From Branchiostoma floridae (lineage: Eukaryota; Chordata; Leptocardii; Amphioxiformes; Branchiostomatidae), in NCBI RefSeq assembly GCF_000003815.2, contig NC_049982.1, forward strand, positions 12,482,043 to 12,546,042: a stretch of 64,000 nt of DNA, read 5' to 3'. This document shows positions 26,197 to 39,029 of the stretch, piece after piece; the first letter of the stretch is position 1, and every line of letters starts with the position of its first letter. The position numbers and the translations under genes were made by a program. The notes under the pieces were generated by a model, which was not told the DNA's origin, ran no database searches, and saw only the letters and a list, made by a program, of their open reading frames with translations.

Positions 26197-26345
26197 CTAC
26201 ATCGCGTCACATCATGACACTTCACATCACATGACGTCACGTCACATTACGTCACATTACGTCACATCACGTCACATATCACGTCACGTCACAACACATC
26301 GCACCACACTACGTTAACGTTACGTCACGTAACATCTCATACAAT
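26197..26345. repeat. 5-bp CACGT/CACAT array with CRE-like sites
   Basis: Degenerate pentamer array (CACAT, CACGT, TACGT). It creates one full palindromic TGACGTCA (26232-26239) and many ACGTCA half sites within 120 bases. It may be only a simple satellite, but any CREB/ATF-type protein would find dense half-sites here. Confidence 0.75.
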
Positions 26346-27224
26346 CACATCACATCAGCTAATCTACCTACATACATGTACTGAGAAGGAGTCTGGTGTT
26401 ACTTTTCACTTTCAACTGGTAACATTTCTAATATGTCTATACCCCCATCGTTGTGAATATGGTAAAGGTACGGGGGTCTTTTTGAGAGGAACTTCTCCAT
26501 GGACCTTTCCTAAAAAGAGGAGTCCGTACGTTTTTCAGCGGGGAACATTTTTATTTTTAGCAAAACCTTGTGTATCGCTCGAGGATTGACCTCTACAGCC
26601 GCTACTTCATGTAAGATCATGTAAGACTACATCTCAATGATGCTGGAAGAGGAGGAACGAGCCGCGTGATGATGATGATGTGTCGCACTCTCTTGAAGAC
26701 GACTAGGACGTTTCAGTCACACAACAGAGCTGACCCCCTAAAGAGTGCCGCACGGCCCTTATATTCTCAGGCTTCCAACATTCTCATACTTTGAAACCCG
26801 ATAGTTTGACTACAGGTGGCCGGACAGGCGTCTTCACGCCTCAAGCGCCCGTAAAGAAAACCGGCCGCCGGCGGCCGGGTCTCTGGCCTTAATTGAAATC
26901 TATCGAGTTACCATGTAATTACAAAGAGATTTCTGAATGAGATCGGACGATACAATTTACGATAAGCAGAAGCGTAACGGATACCCCCGAACCTGAAACA
27001 CCTATCCCTTCTCATACTTGTTTTTCCACGGGTGGCAGACACGGGGCAGAGGTGTTTATCTCTCTCTAAAACTCCTCAAATGGAGTCAACTTTGCCCCGG
27101 GGGCACCAAGAGAACGGTTTATTCACTGACCGGGCCGCATTGTAGCGGTAAATATTGTCACCCATGTTGCTCCATTATTTCTTGAAGAGTTCTTTAAAAG
27201 ACCCTTTGTGTATTGTGTTAACAG
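26346..27224. other. No gene recognised
   Basis: Non-coding sequence, locally GC-rich around 26.85 kb; no supported feature. Confidence 0.4.
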
Positions 27225-27377
27225 GTCGGGGTCGGGTCCTGCCCAGACGAGCGCCGCCTCGTGGAAAAACAGCACGTCAAGCGGGGAGATGACGAAGCCC
27301 CCTTCAGCACGTACCTGCGCAATATGAGCGCGCCTGAGTTACTGAACGACTCAATATTTTATAAGTGCACGCATTAG
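27225..27377 (+). CDS. Possible terminal exon of unknown gene
   Basis: After the acceptor-like GTGTTAACAG a frame stays open for 50 codons to TAG 27375-27377, and the in-frame codon just before the acceptor region is a stop, so it would have to be spliced. The peptide is charged (CPDERRLVEKQHVKRGDDEA) with two cysteines, a Lys-Arg pair and a Tyr/Asn-rich end. Composition is GC-rich against AT-rich flanks. No family recognised and no upstream exon joined; chance is possible. Confidence 0.25.
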   Translation, partial: VGVGSCPDERRLVEKQHVKRGDDEAPFSTYLRNMSAPELLNDSIFYKCTH

Positions 27378-29644
27378 GTCAACTCAGTCACTGAGTGTGA
27401 AATTTGGTTGTAATCGGGAACACACTTTTCACCGTTTGTCTACAAAAGAGTATAGATTCCATCACACTCAGCCAGCTCAGGTAGAGAGATTCGGAGGCAG
27501 GAGGGAGAGGCGAGGGAGAGATTTGTCCCCGCAAAGCTTCCCACGATCTTAAATCCGGCCTGTAGCCATTCTGTCATTTATCATTTATGTACCATCATTC
27601 ATACATCAAGATAACATTGGGGGCTCTGTCCCATGTATGGTACTTATTTGTTTGCAGACCGTCGAACGAAATCCCACCTGCTAGTTCCGACAGTTAAACT
27701 CCGCCGTTCTTCCTCACGTTCTTCCTCCTCTTTTCTCCACCATCAAATGATTCGTACGGTGGGAAGAAAATGGCGTTTACGGATGGGTGCTCGTGCCCCA
27801 CAGGTCTTTAATTTGTGTTCAAGGTTCCGCTGGAGAGTTGGACAATCTCCGGAGAGAGTTCCCCCGAGAGGACAGGCGATATCCCTATTACTGTTGGCTG
27901 TCTGCTGTTACCCCACCCTCTCGGTCACACTGTGGTTCCAGATGCCACCAGATGTAAAGTTTTTCAGATCGGTTCACTGACCGAATATTGCACGACACAC
28001 GGACAGTGCTGTTTCTGTGGTCTGTGGAGAAAACCGATGCAATCAAACCAATCCAACTGAACAGTTACATGTATGATGGTGGTTGAAAACCGCACACATA
28101 GAATACCACTCTGGGTTACCACATTGGCCACAAGCCACACAACACTATTGACAGGAAACACTAATATAGTGCTTCCAAATTAATGGTCAGGAGTTTTCCC
28201 TCCATTTTAGGCGCAATTGTTACATATACACAACATACATATTTTCTCATGGGTTTTATCTACTCAATGTGGTGGTTGGAACGCACTACATATGTAGTAC
28301 TGTATGTGTATGTCTATTAACCACAGGAAGAATAGCTTGCTGTGAATCTGGCTCACACCTTTTAGTGTAAGAATTATTAAAAGAAATCAGGTGAGTAACT
28401 GGTTATATCGGTTCTTAATTGTTTACACGGGACCGTTAAAGTTATATAAGTTATATATAGCGATTGTCAGAGCTTGAAAAGACACGGATATCATTTACTT
28501 TAATGCCTTGTTGCATTGAAGAAAAGGTCAAGACGTACCATTCAAACAAGACATGTAATTTACCCTCCTTCAGCCACCAAGTAACATTGACAAATCCCTA
28601 GGCAAACCTAACGCTTTGTTCCTAGTTATAAGTAGGTGATTAGTATAGAAATAAGCTCACTACTTTGCAAACACAGGCCGGTACGAAAAAAGGACCAAGT
28701 TTACTCGAGCTGTACCTTCTCTATAGTTTGTTTGGGTATGGGCTAGGGTGGAATTCTGTGGTGATGCTGGTAGAGACAATAAATGACATTTAATTAACAT
28801 TGGAAACTGCTTACGTTACCATCCTCGACGACCTGTTGTATAGCAACTGACATATTCCGCCAATACTCGACAATCGTTTGTTTATATATTCAATATTGGA
28901 AGTAACTTTCATGCCATCAATTATCAACAAATGGATCCGGAATAATCCTTCAGAACTCAAAACAGAATCGCATTTTTCAGTACATGTGAAGCGATTCGTA
29001 AATATGTGTCAACTACGTGACTACGATGACGTTTGGTGAAAACGCAGAAAAAACTTATTGATACCTGAACAAGGGCGTAAACCAGTGGGCGTAAACCATT
29101 TTGAATGAAAAAAGTCCGAAATGTCTTATATTCATTTCCGAATAACTCTCTTGGTTCTTACACAAAGTGGGACTACTTTAGTCTTTCATCTTGCATAGCT
29201 TGTCCTATCGTTGCTAAGTAACAAAGTAAATTACAGTATATTGATGAATTATACCATGCCTTATGTTCCTTGGCGTGTATGAGAGGCATATTGTGCTATA
29301 GCTATAGGTTCAATTAAAGTGTGATCTGAGAGAATTGCTGACGCAATAGATTTTTGAAGCCTTTTCCGTCAAATATAAAGGACACAAGACTGTGGGCATT
29401 CATTGACATTATTTACGAGACCTTTTGTTTAGACAAGAAAATCAGCAAGTTTTTTGTTACATTTTTTCAGATTGTGCGATGTCATGATTCCTGTATTTTC
29501 TTGCATTCTGTCCGTCAATTTCTAAATTTATTGTCATACGTACATGTATTCCGATGACACTGGTTTTGCCTCTCTCGGTGCGTCAGTACTGGCAATTTTT
29601 GATGACATACCACAAGTATATGTCGCCACTGGACAGTAGCATTA
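27378..29644. other. No gene recognised
   Basis: AT-rich non-coding sequence; chance ORFs only, including a Cys-containing frame at 27815-28060 that has no splice or family support. Confidence 0.4.
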
Positions 29645-29990
29645 ATACTGAATGAAGACCTTTATTGTACAATTTGCCCAACCGAGCTAAGTACAGGTCA
29701 CAATAAGTCAAGATATATACATAGAAAAGTGTCACAAATCTAGTCTAACACAAAAGTTCGGCTTCTTCTCGCTTCTTGGTAATAGTGAAAATGTAGGACT
29801 GTATGGGTTTCGCTATTGTCGGTTTGTCAAAACGCATGAGAAATATAAACTTGTCAGTGCTACTCATGTGTCTAAAATGAGGGAATCTACTTTCTATATA
29901 ACTAAATAGAGTATTTCTATCATACGCATACATATCACAATCAACAGTGAAGTGTACTTCATCTTCTACCATGTTAATTAATGACAATTA
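29645..29990 (-). mobile_element. Truncated non-LTR retrotransposon 3' end
   Basis: On the minus strand a frame at 29987-29745 ends in TITKKREEAE and contains FPHFRHM, DKFIFLM and a DKP block. These match, residue for residue in many places, the LINE tail on the plus strand at 61332-61894 (FPHFIHL, DKFIFLM, NITKKREEAE). Downstream on the same strand comes the shared 3' end ACAATAAAGGTCTTCATTCA. Only the extreme C-terminus survives, so the element is dead-on-arrival, as expected from 5' truncation. Confidence 0.8.
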
Positions 29991-31231
29991 GCCTTAATGT
30001 GGCTGAGACAGGTGAACAGATGTAGATATAGAGATGTGAATCTGCATTTGATGTATGTAATCATTTCCACCCAATGATTGGTATCCAACAAGGAGAATGA
30101 AGAGGGGAAAAGCAGTGACTTGCAGAAGGACAATCGGGTGGGGCATTGTTGCCTGGGATGCGGATGGCATGGGATAACGGACAGCACGCAAACAGGAGAC
30201 CGTGTAAGACAATGACGTCTGCCTCAGTCAGTGCGAAGCAGATAAAATGCGACGGGGATGATAATGATTCAACATGTAAGACACGGTTGTTGTTTCAAAA
30301 GCTGCTCTGTAGCCGGTGGGTAATTGCACCTGTTTGTCTTCTTTCTAATGGTACAAATGGTCTCAGAGCATGACCAATCATCATCATATCAATTAGCTTT
30401 AGTTATAGATAAATCTCCGACTCTGGAGTAAGCTAGGCTGTCACAGAAAAGTTTTGCTCCTGTCACACACGTTGTCTAAGCTGAATCGGTAAGTATCAAC
30501 TGAAACCTATGGATAAACTTTAAACCCACTAACTAGATCAGAGTACACTGTTCTGCACACAATTTGAAAACAGAGCCGGAACTGAAGTAATCATCTGTTG
30601 GGAGTGTTTGTAGAATGATTCCATAATCTACCGAGGCGTAAGCCATAACGCTTTGTAGTTGTAAAAGTGGCCATGGGTTCCCAGTGCCATTGCCAGCTGT
30701 ACCGAAGTGAAACCGTACTTTTGAGTCTCTCCCACATCACACATGTTTGGCCCTCTCCAGACCCCTTTAATGGACCATAATGACGTCTTAATAGACCCAG
30801 CTCGGATAAATGTCACGCGTACCCTACTGGGTCAACCCAGTAATAACACAAAAGTCACATATCGGGAATAACGCTCTATACATCAACTCCTTGTGGGATT
30901 TCTCGTGCTCTGCAGAGACGGGAGCTCCGGAGAGGGAGGGATCAGTACTGAAAGACAAGTCGTGTTTATAAAGGCAGTGATGTCTTCTTCTGTAGCTGTC
31001 ATCTGGAGGAAATGGTACTTTCGCTGCCATTTTGTCGCCTTCATATCATGACCATGATGTGCTGTAATGTCTTCTATGGCTATATTTTTTGCTGCTCCTT
31101 CATAATGATGTTTGCGACGAAGATCCATTTCCCAAATTTACATATCACATATTGTCTGGATAAATTCTAATTGAATAAGTCATAAAAGAAATAATACGCA
31201 TTTTGGTGCTAATCATTGGCGATAACTCCAG
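29991..31231. other. No gene recognised
   Basis: No supported gene or repeat; short chance ORFs on both strands. Confidence 0.4.
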
Positions 31232-31352
31232 TAGAATTCTCCAGGCAGAGGTTTCGGTCGGAGGATAGTAGTGGCCGTGGCTTGTTACGGCTGCATCACT
31301 CCCTACTTACACTGACTACTAGTCTAAGGACCTCTGCTTGGAAAATATTCGT
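31232..31352. mobile_element. Short hairpin MITE, TTCTCCAAGCAGAGG family
   Basis: The left end reads ATTCTCCAGGCAGAGGTTTC. The right end is the diverged complement GGACCTCTGCTTGGAAAATA, with a second complementary block GATAGTAGT / ACTACTAGT. A better-preserved copy lies at 35421-35513. No protein encoded. Confidence 0.6.
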
Positions 31353-34300
31353 GGGTACCATTGGTTTGCCTGATAAAGAAAAGACAGCCGGAGACTGCGA
31401 AAGATAAAGCAGTAAAATAGTGTCGCCCCAGTGACTTTGACAAGTGTCCTTCTCGCCCTTAACTCTGAACCAGACAGTCCAGACTACACATGACTGACCT
31501 GTACACACATATTCGTGACATTGAAGGCGACCCGGGGAAGCGGGGGAGGTACAGAACTTCCCTGTTAATACAGCTCCCACATTTCTGCGTTTAATATAAC
31601 AGCCGTGGGAGTGAGATATCACACGGGCTCGGTAAGAGCGGGTAAGGATGTACGTGTCATGTACGCCGACACGCCGATTCACTTCCCGCCACTGTTATCA
31701 AAGGCAGTGCAGACGACGCCTGGCGAGACCAAAAATGAAGTCTTCAATTTCTGACCTCGGCGGTGACGAACCGACCTGGAAGTTCACTCTGTGTCACCAC
31801 GCTGGGGAATTATGGCCGGGCTCCGAGTCTCTGAACAGTCAACTTGCTGTTGCCCTGGACCTTTCCCTCATAAATTATATACATGTAGTGTAGCCGACTG
31901 TCAACGTGTTCGTATGTAGGCATGCAGAGGAATGACAGTGTCATTAAGAAGCAAAACATTAGGGAAAAACGGTATAATAAGTTTTTTTTTTCAGCAATGA
32001 ATCTTTGGGGAAGGTAAGTCGAGCGTTAAGAGGGGATGGGACTGGGAATGAATAGCTACATAGAAGAAAAGTAAGCATGAAGGCAAAGTTAAAGTTTTTA
32101 GAAAGTTTTCAGAAAGCACAATTCAATCATTCCAATAAAAGGGGAGTAATCCAACATCTCCAGATCTCACAGCAGCGTTTGCTTTTGCTATTGTACATCT
32201 TAGAGGGAATTGCTGCCTGAATTAAGTGTTGAAATTGCCGCGTTTGTCAAATCGGAGGCCCGACCCGGACTTGTCGCCCAGCATGAAGCGTGGTTTACAC
32301 TTCCAGCCTTCCACTCTGTTTGAACGGACTAAGTGGGTGCAAATAGCCAACGGCGCTCCGGCTATTTTCTCTCAAACAATCGGCCCGTCGACTGGTCTGA
32401 AGAGCGTCATTATATCCCTGACGGCTGTACGTCATTACCGCGGAACAAAGCCTGAAGTGTAGCCAACTGATACAGACGAAACCAGAGATTTAAAAGACTT
32501 GGCGTTCGTCAATGGTATACAGTCACAAGGTTGGAGTACCGGTGCGCGTGGCGTTCACTCTCACCCCTATCACTACACACACGCCAAAATTCCTCACATG
32601 AATGCCTCCTATTAACCGGCTTCGGGTTCCGATCTAAGCTGCAAAGAGACATGGGATCCGATGAAAAGTGGTTTTAATTAAGATGACTTTGTAAAAGCGA
32701 TATGCTTCTAATCTCCCTCAAAAGCCGTCGGAGTCCAGGCACCCTTCAGGGGACAGGGTTAGCCCGGTGTGCACTGAGAATGTTTTCGACTCCCTCATCA
32801 AATTCACCGAAAAGGAAAAATAATCCATGCACTTTTAGAAAAATGGATACAAAATGGTTTCCGTTCCCATGGTAAGACTTGATGGACTCTTCCAAACCTG
32901 AATCGTTCACTTAAAATTGTGTTCCGTATTTTAGACACAGATGCACACAGTAGATTAACTTTCAACTTTGAAAAGTGCACCAAAACCTGCTACGACAAAT
33001 TGAACATTGACGAAACTTAGTAAAGTAAAACTGCAAGCAGACCTTGTATTTGTGATTAACCTTCAAACGGAGTCATCTCGTAGACGTAAAAGTCTGACGT
33101 TTGTGTTCCCCAGAAAGCCCTAGAGTTGATAGCTGGAAACGTTTGAGCTCAATCGGGAGATCCGCAGGGCTTATCTTGAGCGAAGAACTAAACCAGAAAC
33201 AACATACGAAACCCTAGCAAAATTTCCGGACCACCCTGAATTAATACGCCTCACCCCATACTTTACACGAACTAGTAGATTTGTGTACTAGTGTGGTATA
33301 TATACAGTTGGCAATGAAACTGAAGTTGGAAATCGCCCAAATATTCTCCTCTACTTGATTTATAATGCTACACATTTATATCTATGCGTTTATGTTCTGA
33401 TGCATCTTACTGTTCACAAGTGCACTTGTTGTGACACATGGTACAGTTTCATTCAAATTTTCCAATGTCAGCAAAGTCAACAAAGTGTGCACTGTTGTTA
33501 CACCAAACAAAATGGTATGATTCAACCTGAACACTTCATTGAAGTATTTTGTAGAAATTTTTCATCCTGAAAGTCATCAGGATGAATGAACAGGACTTTC
33601 TGAAGTTCTGGACGTATCGTGATCCTGATGCTTTGGGAGGGAGAGTCGGAACATGACGCCCAGACAGAGTACAGGTGGATCCAGCTGGGACAAACCAACA
33701 TGAACGGGCTGGTAAAAAGTGAAAGCACAAATGTTTCTGACAGAGCGATTTAATGTTCCTTCCCAATAGGTAATACAGAAAAAGGATGTTTTGCTCAATA
33801 TGATTTAGTACGGCATGTCGACAACTTCGGTGTTCCCTCCACTGCAAGTTTTTTCTGCAAATTTCATTTGAGAAGTTCCATAGATTGTAGATGTATAAAC
33901 TTGAACTTGAAATGCAATCGACCACAGTCCATGTCGATACATTGTATCATTCATATTTTCGTTCAAGTGTCGTTGGATTCTCGGAGTTACGCATAGAATC
34001 TACTCTGAATTCATCTTATGTTATATATGTTCGATTGTCTTGTTTGAAGGTTAATGTTGCTAGTATAATTATGACCGATGATATTTCTCATAATCAAATG
34101 TCAAAATCGTTTCTAAGGAGAAAGAAAGAAAATATAATGTCATAAAGAGAATATGAATCATAGAAAACACGTGCACATACATCTATCTGACTGGAATATA
34201 GCAGATTCTAGCGGAATGAACTTTGGAAACGCCGAATAGCCCAACAACCAGGTGCTCTCCTTTTGTTCCTAAGGTGCAACAGTATCTCATGTTACTACAA

Positions 34301-34659
34301 ACTCAGTAACTACCATGTGAAAAACAACAACTTAAAACTAAAACATATCCTATGATAAACAACGTATATGTCTACACCTACACCGGCTACACAACACATA
34401 TAGAAGTAACGTTAGAAAGATAGTTTTTAGAGCATCAGAGAAAGAACATAGCAAAGGCGTGGCAATGGCACAAGGAAGGAAAGCCTGAGGTGAGAGAAAA
34501 TGGCCGCTCTTGACTTTACTGTTATAAATGTCCGTTCTGACATGTCGGTGCAGGATAGACCCACCCTCGGGGTTACTGACATAATGACCGCGCTGTGCTC
34601 ATGTCGTACATCGCTACATTCCCACACTCCTAAGTTTCACTCAGGAAACCCGCAAATTA
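31353..34659. other. No gene recognised
   Basis: Non-coding sequence up to the left edge of the segmental duplication. Chance ORFs only (for example 31738-31893 and 32226-32462), without splice or family support. Confidence 0.4.
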
Positions 34660-35391
34660 AGAGGCAAACAAATACCCAATGGCGTAGGGTTTCCGGCCTA
34701 TTCCACCTTGGCTCTGTACCGAGGGCGTGGGGATCAAACCATATGGCCAAAGGGCGGGGAAATGTGACGTAAACTCGGATGATTTATTCTGAAGCAAATC
34801 TGGGAAAATACACCTGAAAAAGAGACAAGTAGAAATTTGCAATAAGAAAACGGGTGGTCCAGACATGCTTCAAATAATGATCAGAATCCAGTTTTCTCCG
34901 CTCAGCTCTGTGCGGTCATGACCGTTCACACCTTGCTGGGTTATAATCCCGCGTTGTGAAGCCCGTTTGTGTGGCGTTGACGAAGTGGAAAACGGCAAAG
35001 TGTTTATAGAGTCGTCTCAACCCGCCTAAGTGGCCAAGTACTCTTCCATTGCAAAAGGCATTAAGGCACCAGGCGCCGACAATTACGGAATGTCAACCGC
35101 CACTTTAGAACGCCATTTAGCCAAGATATCTCGTTTACACCAACTCCTCTCTTGTGCCACAGGAGTCTCAAAACAACACAGTGGCTTCGTAATCTGGTAA
35201 TGTTCATGGTTCAGAAGATAGTGGCTTAGATATCCAGTCCGTGGATAAGCTTAATTTACACGTGCGGAGATCGAAGATGGGTATGCATATGTTTATATAT
35301 TGATGTATATTGGGAAACGCTCGATTTTCGTCTTAGTGATCACTCAAGTTTGGTTGGTAAGTGATACTGCGTTTTAAGTGCCTTCGTATGC

Positions 35392-35611
35392 CCAAATTGT
35401 GGACTCGACTGTCAAGCGTGTTCTCCAAGCAGAGGTTGGGTCGCGGAGACAGTAGTTGTCTGGATCTTTACCGACCATTACTATCTCCGCGACCGAACCT
35501 CTGCTTGGAGAATACTAGTATGTCACGCGAGGATCGGCCTACAAAGCCACAGAAGACCGGCTTGATACAGAGTGCTACCATCATCTTCCGAGATGGGCGG
35601 ATACCAATAGT
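35392..35611. mobile_element. Insertion in unit 1 carrying a perfect hairpin
   Basis: Relative to unit 2 (gap at about 51379) unit 1 has an extra segment of roughly 220 bases, flanked by GTATG on the left and GTATA on the right. It contains a strong hairpin: TTCTCCAAGCAGAGGTTGGG...GGAGACAGTAG at 35421-35455 pairs with CTATCTCCGCGACC...CCTCTGCTTGGAGAA ending at 35513. The arms are about 34 bases and nearly identical. Same family as 31232-31352. Confidence 0.65.
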
Positions 35612-36221
35612 ATACTTCCATATCGACGTGTATAGATGACCTGACGTAACTGGACTTGAGTAAGAAAGTTTGGTGTGTCCGCACGTCTGCAGCTGTGGGT
35701 TTGCAGCGACTTCTTGTGAAGGTACTGAAACTGCAGCTGCATGTTTTGAGCCATGACCCATGACCCTTCAAAAACCAAGTCACATGTCAGCAGCGGAATT
35801 GGACAAGATTCCGTCAAGAACAGTTAAAGTACGTCTCCGAGTGCACACGGAAAGGGGAGATTTGCAAGAAAAAGTCGACGTGTCATAGCCGTTTTTGCTA
35901 TTACGCAATTGTGTGCTTACATGATGACACACTTTTGTCATTTTCTACCATATTTAGCGGATTTTACTGTTATTTTTCTCTAGACTATCGTCTCATAAGG
36001 AGAAGAAAAAGTTGGAGACGATGCCCCACAGACTCAGCCTCAGTGGCATGGATGAAGCATTATGCGGCGAGCCGATCTTATTAGAGTATTATAATGCACA
36101 ATTCATTTGATCCATCTAGATATCTGTACATGTAGACGGTCCAGATATGCATGTATCAATGTGACAAGTAAATTCGTTTCTTAGAATAATTCTTTTGTGC
36201 TTTATACCTATGTTATGGATA

Positions 36222-36555
36222 CATTTTTTTAGAACTCAGCTAAAGGTCTAGGATTCATCCTTGACAGAGGTACTGATACATTTTTTTAGAACTCAGCTAA
36301 AGGTCTAGGATTCATCCTTGACAGAGGTACTGATACATTTTTTTAGAACTCAGCTAAAGGTCTAGGATTCATCCTTGACAGACGTACTGATACATTTTTT
36401 AGAACTCAGCTAAAAGTCTAGGATTCATCCTTGACAGAGGTACTGATACATTTTTTTAGAACTCAGCTAAAGGTCTAGGATTCATCCTTGACAGAGGTAC
36501 TGATACATTTTTTTAGAACTCAGCTAAAGGTCTAGGATTCATCCTTGACAGAGGT
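36222..36555 (+). repeat. 57-bp minisatellite, six copies
   Basis: GAACTCAGCTAAAGGTCTAG starts at 36232, 36289, 36346, 36402, 36459 and 36516, a period of 57 with one copy of 56. Each unit carries ATACATTTTTTTA, which is flank sequence also present at the paralogous site near 58697, followed by the 5'-most surviving piece of a LINE reading frame (AKGLGFILDRG). Copies are almost identical, so the array is young. Confidence 0.9.
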
Positions 36556-37220
36556 CTAACCCTCAACGACCAGGTTACCTCGATGGTGACCAAGGGCTCA
36601 CGCAGACTTTACTTCCTACGTCTCCTAACCAAACAAGGCATGTCGGTGTCCGACCTTGTACAGGTGTATACGGCCCTGGTCAGGCCCGTACTTGAGTATG
36701 GCCATGTTCTCTTTGTTGGCTGCACCAAACAACAAGAACAGTTAATCGAGAAAGTGCAAAGGAGAGCACTAAAGATCATCTCTCTGGGTGGCAGGAGAAG
36801 TGTTCCGTACTTGCCTACACTCAAGGAGAGACGTGAACTCGCTGACATTAAGCTACTCAAGCAAATGATGAATCCGGATCACCCGCTACATGACATGGTC
36901 CCTCCGGTCAGGTCAGAGGTCACTGGGAGGTCACGTCGAAGCTCATGTAGTATCTCGGTCCCAAAAGCAAGGACCTCCAGACTGTGCAACTCATTCCTAC
37001 ACTATACAATCAGACTGTACAACAAATCAATGACTGGTGCCTAAGTGTTTTTATTTGTCTATGTACTGTGTATGTCATGCGTACTGTACATGTTGTCTAG
37101 TCGTTGTAAGAATTTACTCTGAGTTATATTGTAAGATCAACGGCATTCAGCTTCTGCTAAGAATTAATCTCTGTAAAGTTGATTTTAATGAATATAGAAG
37201 TTCAAGAAGTTTAAAAAAAA
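36516..37220 (+). mobile_element. 5'-truncated non-LTR retrotransposon (RT C-terminus)
   Basis: The frame reads from AKGLGFILDRGLTLNDQV through RRLYFLRLL, LVRPVLEYG and KVQRRALKII to a stop after KSMTGA at 37044. This is the thumb and C-terminal part of a jockey/CR1/L2-type reverse transcriptase. The 3' UTR ends in TTTAAAAAAAA (to about 37220), then AACCTCA, which resembles the AACTCA at the 5' junction (36233-36238), a plausible target-site duplication. The paralogous locus at about 58700 lacks the element. The catalytic RT core is missing, so the copy is inactive. Confidence 0.85.
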
Positions 37221-38689
37221 CCTCACTGTGTTCCTAGTTACACTGCCCACCTGCGTTTTGATCTAGTGCTGTGTAAATTGGTAGGTTGCAATTTTCAGTA
37301 CTGTCATTAGACGGCGCCCCTGGACAACGTGTGAAAAACATGATGCCTGTTCACTTAAAACAGTCACTCAAACTCAAAAGATTATCAACCTATTGCATCA
37401 TCCACTAACACTACAGTCTCCCGAAAATGTTATGTTTCAGTTTATGGTCCTTGTTCTGAAAAAAATAAGGTTGGTAGGTATGGATTCTCTTTTTCTTCTT
37501 CTTTTTTTAGATCAAGGAGCTTTCATCTTGAAAAAAACTCCGATCCTTGTAATAGATCTCGACCGAAGTGATCCGACAAATACTGATTAGCACTGTACAA
37601 TTGAAATGCACCAGGCACTGGTATTTGCAATATCATATTGTAATTACACAGATATACATATGTACAAGCACAAATATATTGATAAACTTTCAAAGCATTG
37701 TGAGTGCGAAATACATGACGTTTGTTTTGAATTTCGTGACCAAGCTTGTATGCCCTTTGCCAGCGGCCAACCAAAATAAAAAGCTAGGGTCGGCAGGTTT
37801 TTGCTCTACTCAAACACAGGGCCTCCGGCTATATTGCCTATCCGAGATCACCTTGCCACCTTTGTAACGTTACATACTGACTACAGCTTCTCTAAATCCC
37901 AATAACGCTTGGGAGAGTGAACAACCCTTCCCACCAAACCACTTTGCCACTATGTTTGAATATGACGAGATGATCTCCGACAGTAGCTATAGTTCTTGTT
38001 ACTTTAGCCTTACTCTAGCCTTGTTACTTTAGTTCGCCCCCGAAGGTCGCTACCTGATACTACCTGTACCTTCATGTAGCGGCTAGTGCAACAGCTCAGG
38101 ACATACAGGCATCGCGACAGACGCCTCGGGTCACAAGTCATTTAGGTGACAGAGTAACACTAACACAAAGAACAGCAACGTCAAATTGTCTTCTGTTCTT
38201 TTGGTAACGACCAAGACTGAAAAGTATTTACATGATGTAAACCGAGAGTTTGTGTCAATATGTTGATCCCATGAGACATGCCGTAACAACGACAGACCAC
38301 CACGTCACACGGGTGGTATCTCACTGCATTTGGGGCACCAGTGCGGCACCGCGGGGTTCGAAAATTACTCAACGAATTTCAGAGATAACGGACGACTTTT
38401 CTGAAGTTTTGTGTATCTTGTTGTCTTCTATGTCATACGTTTACGTATTACGCAATATATAAATCTTTTAAAAAATCGGCGAAAATAACAACAGTGCAGC
38501 AGTGAACGAACCCCGCAGTGCTGCACCGGACCCAAAGTGCAGCGAGATACCACCTTTACTACTGGGTGATCACCTTGCCTGAGAAGTACGCACAGGTAAG
38601 GTGGAAGGCATTTGGAGTACGACAGAAGAGTCCTACTTGGAGCAATATTTTCAACTCCTTCAGGACATAAAAGTGAGGTAAGCAGCGTT

Positions 38690-39010
38690 TGATATATACT
38701 CTTACAACCGTGGTCGTCCAAATGTTGAAATGTTGGTAGAATTTTTGATCATAAACGGAATAGCATCATTGTCGTTGTTGTCGACCTAGTGGCACATAGT
38801 TGCTTCCCAGATAAAATTTCCTTGTTGCATCTGTAGCAGGGTATATTTCTACAGTCAGAGGTCGCTAGCACTTCCCCTTTAATTGCTTGAGGCACCACGT
38901 TGAACACTGGACCCACATTTTACGTCCCTTCCGAAAAACAGGTGCAGCCCCAACCGAGATCCTTCCCAAAATTTGAGTCTCCCAGTTACCAATTAATTGG
39001 AACCAGAATC
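38690..39010 (-). mobile_element. tRNA-derived SINE, 5'-eroded copy
   Basis: On the minus strand the sequence from GATTCTGGTTCCAATTAATT through GGTAACTGGGAGACTC to AAGGATCTCGGTTGGGGCTG parallels the SINE at 60130-60428. Its tRNA A-box end is missing; beyond 39010 the sequence switches to LINE-like coding sequence. Part of the segmental duplication. Confidence 0.6.
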
Positions 39011-39029
39011 TCATCTGAAATCTCAAATG

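Noticed and set aside
27815-28060. 81-codon plus-strand ORF with five cysteines
   Set aside because: No Cys spacing of a known domain, no convincing acceptor or donor, and base composition like its flanks.
36222-36555. CRISPR-like array
   Set aside because: Six regular repeats look superficially similar, but there are no unique spacers: the whole 57-bp unit repeats, in an animal genome, at a LINE junction.
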